This document shows positions 6,472-10,597 of a DNA stretch of 10,597 bases, piece by piece. How positions within the stretch are numbered: position 1 is the stretch's first letter; the number at the start of each line of letters is the position of its first letter. This DNA comes from an uncultured Lachnospiraceae bacterium. GTDB lineage: Bacteria; Bacillota; Clostridia; Lachnospirales; Lachnospiraceae. The notes beneath the pieces are model-generated. The model saw only the letters and a program-made list of their open reading frames with translations. It was not told the DNA's origin and ran no database searches. The DNA lies in assembly GCA_947176785.1 (NCBI GenBank), contig CAMWSA010000100.1:1-10597 (forward strand), given 5' to 3'. The position numbers and the translations under genes were made by a program.

Positions 6472-6503
6472 TTTCAGTGTGAGGAATGCACAACACTCTG
6501 AAA
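6472..6503. other. Small inverted repeat after the dnaJ terminator
   Basis: TTTCAG (6472-6477) pairs with CTGAAA (6498-6503), and TGTG next to it can pair with bases in CAACA with a bulge. The left arm GTTTCAGTGTGAGGAAT resembles the start of the GTTAGTGTGAGAAG modules, so it may be a decayed fragment of that repeat family. The likeness is weak. Confidence 0.3.
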
Positions 6504-6560
6504 TCAAGAAAATATATGCTTGTGTTTATCCTTAAGGAGTGAGCATTATGCTGTGGAACA

Positions 6561-6769
6561 TCTAACCTAACGAATCAGAACAATGAGAAGCTTTGCATTG
6601 TGGGTGAAAACGGATCTGGAAAAACAATTCACTTGCCAGTCATATAGCCGCTTTCAAGGAAGGACGTGTCGCGGAGTATGGTACACATAAAGAGTTGTAC
6701 GCAAAGGGTGGTATTTATGCGGAAATGTATGATAAACAGGCACAATTATACAATGAACGAATATATTGA
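6561..6769 (+). pseudogene. Remnant of an ABC exporter ATPase gene
   Basis: Two fragments of an ABC-type exporter nucleotide-binding domain lie side by side in different frames. The first (about 6585-6644) reads NEKLCIVGENGSGKT with an intact Walker A motif and stops at TAG 6645. The second (6644-6769) reads GRVAEYGTHKELYAKGG and then IYAEMYDKQAQLYNERIY before TGA, the usual C-terminal end of such exporters. The region between, which should carry the Q-loop, signature LSGGQ-type motif, Walker B and H-loop (well over 100 residues), is missing, as are the membrane domain and start. This is an internally deleted, frameshifted relic and should give no functional protein. Confidence 0.82.
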
Positions 6770-6789
6770 TAATATTTTTCAAAATAGAA

Positions 6790-6818
6790 TTGACCAGGGA
6801 ATGAGAATGGTGTATAAT
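6790..6818 (+). promoter_or_regulatory. Sigma-A type promoter
   Basis: TTGACC (6790-6795) and TATAAT (6813-6818) are separated by exactly 17 bases; a second TATAAT at 6821-6826 overlaps downstream. It would start transcription near 6825, ahead of the small ORF at 6871, the exported protein at 6983 and the lipoprotein at 7351. No terminator is seen between these, so they may form one transcript. Confidence 0.75.
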
Positions 6819-6854
6819 CATATAATAAGAATGCAGTGTACATATTTTTGCATG

Positions 6855-6865
6855 AAGGAGGTGAT
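6855..6865 (+). promoter_or_regulatory. Extended Shine-Dalgarno sequence
   Basis: AAGGAGGTGAT is complementary over 11 bases to the 3' end of 16S rRNA, far longer than the ribosome sites elsewhere in the window. It lies five bases before ATG 6871, which opens only a five-codon frame. Confidence 0.75.
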
Positions 6866-6870
6866 GTAGT

Positions 6871-6968
6871 ATGGTGAGGATTAGATAGGGACTGAAGTAA
6901 TATATCTGCTGGCAAGTGATGGGAGCAAGAAAAACTTGGATTTTGGATCAAATGGATTAACTCAGTGA
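6871..6968 (+). pseudogene. Five-codon leader or frameshifted small ORF
   Basis: ATG 6871 encodes MVRIR and then TAG (6886-6888). A -1 shift near 6885 would continue as IGTEVIYLLASDGSKKNLDF and a few more residues, ending at TGA 6966-6968, about 30 residues in all. The very strong ribosome site argues that something is or was translated here. It may be a true mini-leader for the gene at 6983, or a small protein gene broken by one indel. No family is recognised. Confidence 0.35.
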
Positions 6969-6982
6969 GGGAGAGGGATACA

Positions 6983-7294
6983 ATGAAGGGTTTAAAGAGA
7001 GCGAAGAAGGTTTTAGCACTAATTATTGTAGGAACAGTCCTGACAGGAACCATGTTGACCGCCCATGCAGGAGGATGCGCTCATGGCGGGGAAAACTCTA
7101 CTTACGAAACATATTCAACTGTTACTATAGGATGTAACACAGTCGGATCACATCAATGTTATGTGGGAGGCGAACTGGCATCATGCGAACTTTATGTTTA
7201 CAAGTACATCAACTATACTAAATGCCGTATATGCGGGGGGCAGGGAGATTCTTACTATTCTTACGGACCTGTAATGCATCAATATAACCATTAA
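6983..7294 (+). CDS. Small exported Cys-rich protein, unknown function
   Basis: This is a 103-residue protein with a classic Sec signal peptide: a basic start (MKGLKRAKK), a hydrophobic core (VLALIIVGTVLTGTML), and a likely cleavage after AHA (about residue 29). The mature part of about 74 residues has six cysteines, including GGCAHGG near its start and KCRICGGQG further on, with several His residues and a Tyr-rich end (YYSYGPVMHQYNH). The CxxC and His residues suggest metal binding or disulfides, which is inference. ATG 6983 is preferred because AGGGAGAGG (6968-6976) lies about six bases upstream; an in-frame GTG at 6965 would put charged residues before the signal peptide. It lies upstream of a lipoprotein gene on the same strand with no terminator between, so the two may be co-expressed. 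I do not recognise a named family. Confidence 0.75.
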   Translation: MKGLKRAKKVLALIIVGTVLTGTMLTAHAGGCAHGGENSTYETYSTVTIGCNTVGSHQCYVGGELASCELYVYKYINYTKCRICGGQGDSYYSYGPVMHQYNH

Positions 7295-7306
7295 AGGAAG
7301 AGCAGT

Positions 7307-7366
7307 ATGTCAGGGAGCCGCCTGGCGATATCCTGGCGCATGGAGGACATATGCGGGGCAAGGTGA
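7307..7366 (+). CDS. Possible 19-codon ORF overlapping the lipoprotein start
   Basis: ATG 7307 follows AAAGGAAG (7294-7301) and encodes MSGSRLAISWRMEDICGAR before TGA 7364-7366. It overlaps the first 16 bases of the lipoprotein gene in another frame. Translation here could deliver ribosomes to ATG 7351 (coupling), or the ORF may be accidental. The nearby direct repeat CCTGGCG (7321-7327 and 7332-7338) falls within it. Confidence 0.25.
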   Translation: MSGSRLAISWRMEDICGAR

Positions 7367-8685
7367 TATTGATATTGGCCGTATTGGTATTTGGTATACT
7401 CTGCGGCGGTTGTGGGAAAACAGGACTTTTGATGGAAGGTTCGGGGGACAGCGTGACTGAGCTTATACTTAATGAAGAGGGCAAGGAGGAGATTCAGTTA
7501 TGCATAAGCGTATTAAATGTTACTATGAGAGAAGTCATTGCGGATTATAACAGGCAGAGCGACAGATATGAAGTTGTAGCGTTGGAATTTGACGGAAATA
7601 CATCTATTGATGACTGGCGGAACCGTATCCAATTGGATCTCACTGGCGGTAAGGGGGCAGATATCCTGGATACTACTGCGCTGCAGCGAATTGACATGAG
7701 ACCCTATGCAGAATCGGGGCTGTTTATGGATGTAACAGATTTTGTGGCAGGGCAGGGCGGCCTTGTGGACGCTGCGGCAGAGGCCAATCGGATAGAGGGC
7801 AGGCAATATGGGATTCCGTATTCGTTCACCTTGAATACCATGGTGACTTCGCCCCAAATGGCTACAGACCGGGAGAACTGGACGGCGGAGTACTGTATGT
7901 GGAGGGCAAGGGAAAACAACGCTTCCGTGTTTATCGGGGCACCCGGCGGCTGGGACAGGGAGAATGCCGGGCTCTATGTATTGAATGTGCTGGGGGTGGG
8001 TATGGGAGGAATTCAGCTGTTTGTAGATGGGGAGCAGGGAGTCAGTGCCTTTGAGTGCCAGGAGTTTATGGACATGCTGGAATTTGCCAAAAAATATGCT
8101 GATCCTGTTTCAGGAGAATCGACTAGGGAAAAACTGGTTTCCGGTGGGACGTTTTGCACGACTGTTGGGATTAAAAATTTTTCCGGTTTCTGGTACTGCG
8201 ATGCGCTTTTTGAGGGGGAGCCAGTCTACATGGGATATCCAAGCCCTCGAGGCGGAGTGCATCAAGTTGAGGTAAGCAGCCTTTATATCAATGCGGCCTC
8301 TTCTCATAAGGAGGGGGTGTTGGATTTCATGCAATTCCTTTTAGCGGAGGAACAGCAGCGAAAGTTGACGGCAGGATATGGGGCGTTTCCGGTAAATCAG
8401 AAGTTGTTGGACACTCTGTGGCAGGAAGCCAAAGAGGAGGCTCACTGTGAGGATACCGGCTATGAAAGAAACGGGATTTTTTATTCCCCCAGGCTGATGA
8501 CTGACGAGGAGGAGCGCATCTTCTGGGAGATGCTGGAGGAACCCATTTATTATCAATGGCAGAATGATATATGGGACATCATATGGGATGAGGTACTTCC
8601 TTACTTTTATGGGGAAAAAGCGGCTGGGGACGTTGCAAAAGCAGTAGATAGCAGGGTGCAGTTATATTTGGATGAAAGAAAATAA
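7351..8685 (+). CDS. Lipoprotein, extracellular solute-binding protein-like
   Basis: This is a 444-residue secreted lipoprotein. It has a short basic start (MRGK), a hydrophobic stretch (VILILAVLVFGIL) and a lipobox-like CGGC with the lipidated Cys probably at 21; Cys at the -3 position is unusual. The rest resembles family 1 extracellular solute-binding proteins of ABC importers: VTMREVIADYNRQSDRYEVV (57-76), GGKGADILDTTALQR (99-113), EGRQYGIPYSFTLNTMV (149-165), and a C-terminal half with LYINAASSHKEGVLDFMQFL (311-330). It would sit on the outer face of the membrane. No permease or ATPase gene is beside it, so the ligand and partner are unknown. ATG 7351 follows GGAGG (7342-7346) at only four bases, slightly tight. 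A sensory or sugar-binding role is possible. Confidence 0.85.
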   Translation: MRGKVILILAVLVFGILCGGCGKTGLLMEGSGDSVTELILNEEGKEEIQLCISVLNVTMREVIADYNRQSDRYEVVALEFDGNTSIDDWRNRIQLDLTGGKGADILDTTALQRIDMRPYAESGLFMDVTDFVAGQGGLVDAAAEANRIEGRQYGIPYSFTLNTMVTSPQMATDRENWTAEYCMWRARENNASVFIGAPGGWDRENAGLYVLNVLGVGMGGIQLFVDGEQGVSAFECQEFMDMLEFAKKYADPVSGESTREKLVSGGTFCTTVGIKNFSGFWYCDALFEGEPVYMGYPSPRGGVHQVEVSSLYINAASSHKEGVLDFMQFLLAEEQQRKLTAGYGAFPVNQKLLDTLWQEAKEEAHCEDTGYERNGIFYSPRLMTDEEERIFWEMLEEPIYYQWQNDIWDIIWDEVLPYFYGEKAAGDVAKAVDSRVQLYLDERK

Positions 8686-8708
8686 GCCCACGGGGGCGAA
8701 TATTGTCA

Positions 8709-8738
8709 GAAGGCGGCTTCCTGTGGGAGGCCGCCTTC
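8709..8738. terminator. Hairpin between convergent genes
   Basis: GAAGGCGGCTTCC (8709-8721) pairs with GGAGGCCGCCTTC (8726-8738) over 13 base pairs with a TGTG loop and one G-T pair. It lies 23 bases after the lipoprotein stop and 14 bases from the stop of the minus-strand gene, so it can serve both. Neither side has a good T-run, which lowers the certainty for factor-independent termination. Confidence 0.65.
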
Positions 8739-8752
8739 CAGGTTGTGGCAGT

Positions 8753-10180
8753 TCAGCGCAGCAATTCAAACAGATCGGCCTCATCCTCCTGGTAAGCCAG
8801 GTACAGTTCCTCATAGGATTCTGTCAGATAGTGTGGATGATCCGGAAACACGTCCTGCTTCAGGTAGAAGATTACTTTGTTGATAAAGGTATCCCGCTGG
8901 CACAGATCCGCCTCGGACACAAAGAATGGTCCCAGCTTTTTGTTCTCCGGGATGCGGGACAGATGGTGGCGGGCGGTTTCGGAGCGCTGGCTCATCTCCT
9001 GAAGCTGCTGTCTGTTGACCATGTCAATGATTTTGTTTACCAGCCGGGCAAAGGTGGGCCAGTCTCTGGATAGATGCCCCTCATAGTACAGCTGGCTTAC
9101 ATAGTCTTCCAGCGGCGTGCCCTGGAAGATGGCTGTCAGGGGCCTGCGGCCCGCGAAGGTATCATAGGGATGGCACCACTGCCGGGGCAGATCCTCGAAG
9201 CTGATGCGCACGTACTCCAGCGCAAAGCGGCGCTTGAAGGCGTTGTCCAGCACGTAGATATTCTCATCTGCAGTATTCATGGTAGCCAGAATATTGAAGT
9301 TGGCGGGGAACCAGACTTTCCCTTCAATAAAAAGCTTTTTCAGCCCGGGATCACGGGAAAAATAGGCCGTAATATCGTTGTTTGCCACCGCATATTCGGA
9401 CTTGCCACCGCCCTGGCGGTCCAGCAGCTGGAACAGGTCGCCGAAGATAGCGGGGGCATTGCCCCTGTTGATCTCCTCGATCACCAGATAATATTTCTCC
9501 GCCGGATGCATAAAGGCTTCCTTTAACAGGATCGTCATTGGACCTGCCGCAAAGACATAGTCCAGGGGACGGTCCAGAGTGATCAGCGGCTTGATGCTGC
9601 CGATGAAGTCCTGATAGGTGTAGGCAGGGTGGAAAATCAGCCGCTTACAGTGGGCGTCCCGCTCCTCGGGCACGGGATATTCTTTTTCTATCATCTTGTT
9701 TACCTTGTAGGACTTGCCGGTACCGGGGGCACCATAGTATATTTTCTGCAAGGGCGTCATGGGCACTTCTTGATAGTGGAAGTCAAGACCCTGGTCATCA
9801 TCGTAGGATTCTCCGCCATTTCCCTGTCTCAGGTAAAAAGGGGCGGATATTTCCGGTGCCTGGGAGGCGTCTCCGCCCTGCAGAAAAGCCTGGTAAAGCT
9901 GGATGGCGGCATCCAGGGTTCCGTTGCCATAGGCTTCGTTTGCCATGCGGAACTCGGATTTTCCCTGGAGCTGCTCATATACCGTGTCAAATTCATAACT
10001 GTTCTTGTAGAAAAAAAGGTTGCCCGCCACATAGGGCTCCAGCTTCCGGCAGCCTGTCCGCAGCGCGTGGGAGTAGGCGATGATGGCATTGTCCGTGTAC
10101 CGGCGCATTCCTTCCGCATTATACTGCCCCCGCATCCATTCCCGAAATGCCTGTTCCTGTTCCTCATTGTTCAGCTTCAT
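8753..10180 (-). CDS. McrB-like AAA+ family NTPase
   Basis: This is a 475-residue AAA+ protein of the McrB type, probably a GTP- or ATP-driven motor. The NTPase motifs are intact: Walker A GAPGTGKS (150-157), Walker B region YLVIEEINRGN (231-241), NILATMNTAD (296-305, with the McrB NTAD signature) and LDNAFKRRF (311-319), holding likely Arg-finger residues. RLIFHPAYTYQDFIGSIKP (180-198) is also typical. The C-terminus (KLGPFFVSEADL, then KVIFYLKQDVFP) fits the family. Residues 1-135 are a separate helical-looking domain with FREWMRGQY near its start; it may bind DNA or a target, but I do not recognise it. ATG 10180 has GGAGGG five bases upstream (10186-10191). In modification-dependent restriction McrB works with the McrC nuclease; no McrC gene is present on either side here. 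The gene is convergent with the lipoprotein gene. Confidence 0.9.
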   Translation of the reverse strand: MKLNNEEQEQAFREWMRGQYNAEGMRRYTDNAIIAYSHALRTGCRKLEPYVAGNLFFYKNSYEFDTVYEQLQGKSEFRMANEAYGNGTLDAAIQLYQAFLQGGDASQAPEISAPFYLRQGNGGESYDDDQGLDFHYQEVPMTPLQKIYYGAPGTGKSYKVNKMIEKEYPVPEERDAHCKRLIFHPAYTYQDFIGSIKPLITLDRPLDYVFAAGPMTILLKEAFMHPAEKYYLVIEEINRGNAPAIFGDLFQLLDRQGGGKSEYAVANNDITAYFSRDPGLKKLFIEGKVWFPANFNILATMNTADENIYVLDNAFKRRFALEYVRISFEDLPRQWCHPYDTFAGRRPLTAIFQGTPLEDYVSQLYYEGHLSRDWPTFARLVNKIIDMVNRQQLQEMSQRSETARHHLSRIPENKKLGPFFVSEADLCQRDTFINKVIFYLKQDVFPDHPHYLTESYEELYLAYQEDEADLFELLR

Positions 10181-10336
10181 AACAGCCCTCCATTTAGTCT
10201 TTGATCCTTCTTTATGATGTAGATTCCGGCAGAGAGAATTCCGGACCCGGGTTTATCCGGGAAAGATGCCGACTTTGATTACGCTATTTTCAGTATGCAA
10301 CAAAACAGCGCTCATTGCAACTCTATGAATTAGTAT
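10181..10336. other. Intergenic region upstream of the McrB-like gene
   Basis: No gene is seen. CCCGG (10246-10250) and CCGGG (10257-10261) form a short hairpin that would lie in the leader of the minus-strand gene. The region between the two divergent promoter candidates is AT-rich. Confidence 0.5.
10292..10320 (-). promoter_or_regulatory. Candidate promoter of the McrB-like gene
   Basis: On the minus strand TTGCAA (10315-10320) and CATACT (10292-10297) are 17 bases apart, each matching 4 of 6 consensus bases. It would give a leader of about 105 bases containing the CCCGG hairpin. Confidence 0.4.
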
Positions 10337-10365
10337 TTGACAGGTTTTTTAATAGATTGTACAAT
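10337..10365 (+). promoter_or_regulatory. Near-consensus promoter facing the repeat array
   Basis: A perfect TTGACA (10337-10342) and TACAAT (10360-10365) are 17 bases apart, preceded and followed by AT-rich DNA. It points away from the McrB-like gene into the 63-bp repeat array. No coding frame of note follows on this strand within the window. AGCC-ATT-GGCT and TATTTTT (about 10372-10389) could act as a weak early terminator. Confidence 0.65.
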
Positions 10366-10390
10366 CAAAAGAGCCATTGGCTTATTTTTG

Positions 10391-10597
10391 TGCCTGTTAA
10401 GGGCAGATAGGGGTTAGTGTGAAAAGGGATTTTCACCATCCTGATTAGAATGCCCGCTGAAGCGAGCAGATGGGAGTTAGGGCGAAAAGGAACTTTCACC
10501 ATCCTGATTAGAATGCCCGCTGAAGCGGGCAGATGGGAGTTAGGGTGAAAAGGGATTTTCACCATCCTGATTAGAATGCCCGCTGAAGCGGGCAGAT
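10391..10597. repeat. Tandem array of 63-bp hairpin repeats
   Basis: A degenerate half unit (TGCCTGTTAAGGGCAGAT, 10391-10408) leads into three tandem units beginning GTTAG at 10413, 10476 and 10539. The period is exactly 63 bases; the third is cut by the window end. Each unit has a GGTGAAAA/TTTTCACC-type stem and a GCCCGC-TGAA-GCGGGC stem. Unit 1 has one mismatch in the second stem (GCGAGC) and unit 2 is imperfect in the first. The loop of the first stem in units 1 and 3 is GGGA, a GNRA-type tetraloop. The minus strand stays open through the units because 63 is a multiple of three, but I regard that as a by-product. Confidence 0.9.

Noticed and set aside
6666..6869. Plus-strand frame of 67 codons
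   Set aside because: It is out of frame with the clear ABC exporter remnant and has no ribosome site or family resemblance.
9074..10204. Plus-strand open frames opposite the McrB-like gene
   Set aside because: They are shadows of the minus-strand gene, whose AAA+ motifs are all intact.
10365..10565. Minus-strand frame with a 21-residue repeat (MVKIPFHPNSHLPASAG)
   Set aside because: It follows from a 63-base repeat being a multiple of three. The same words appear in a frame at 4625-4957 across clearly structured non-coding DNA, and there is no good ribosome site. Selection seems to act on the hairpins instead.
10391..10597. CRISPR array
   Set aside because: The units are contiguous 63-bp tandem copies that include the would-be spacers; there are no unique spacers and no cas genes.

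Overview
The window looks like chromosomal DNA from a Firmicute of the class Clostridia, most likely a Lachnospiraceae member. The reasons are a CIRCE-controlled hrcA-grpE-dnaK cluster, a short-form Gram-positive DnaK, strong AGGAGG-type ribosome sites, and a Lys/Ala/Glu-rich protein whose C-terminal domain resembles DUF6465. The placement is inferred from gene content and style, not from a search.

Layout. (1) Positions 1-650: a small basic-tailed DUF6465-like gene with its own strong terminator. (2) Positions 727-4600: the heat-shock operon. A sigma-A type promoter and a perfect CIRCE operator precede hrcA, then grpE and dnaK on the + strand. HrcA represses at CIRCE, GrpE is the nucleotide exchange factor of DnaK, and DnaK is the Hsp70 chaperone. 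(3) Positions 4601-5236: about 630 bases with no gene. They hold a family of modular hairpin repeats (two long modules flanking one 63-bp unit) and then four promoter-like quasi-repeats. This block separates dnaJ from dnaK. (4) Positions 5237-6468: dnaJ with its own promoter, no CIRCE and a clear terminator. (5) Positions 6470-6980: an AT-richer stretch with the remains of an ABC exporter gene, a good promoter, and a perfect Shine-Dalgarno in front of a five-codon or frameshifted small ORF. (6) Positions 6983-8685: a small exported Cys-rich protein and a lipoprotein resembling an ABC solute-binding protein, with no permease nearby. (7) Positions 8753-10180, minus strand: an McrB-like AAA+ NTPase without a visible McrC. 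(8) Positions 10391-10597: a tandem array of the same 63-bp repeat, running off the window edge, with a near-consensus + strand promoter just before it.

The chaperone section is conventional. The most unusual element is the modular repeat family found both between dnaK and dnaJ and at the right edge. Its copies keep the same hairpin layout although the stem sequences change, with at least one clean compensatory base-pair change, and they join at a common phase (hairpin, ATG plus a few bases, GTTAG). Its function is unknown; it could be a mobile structured repeat or a transcribed RNA element.
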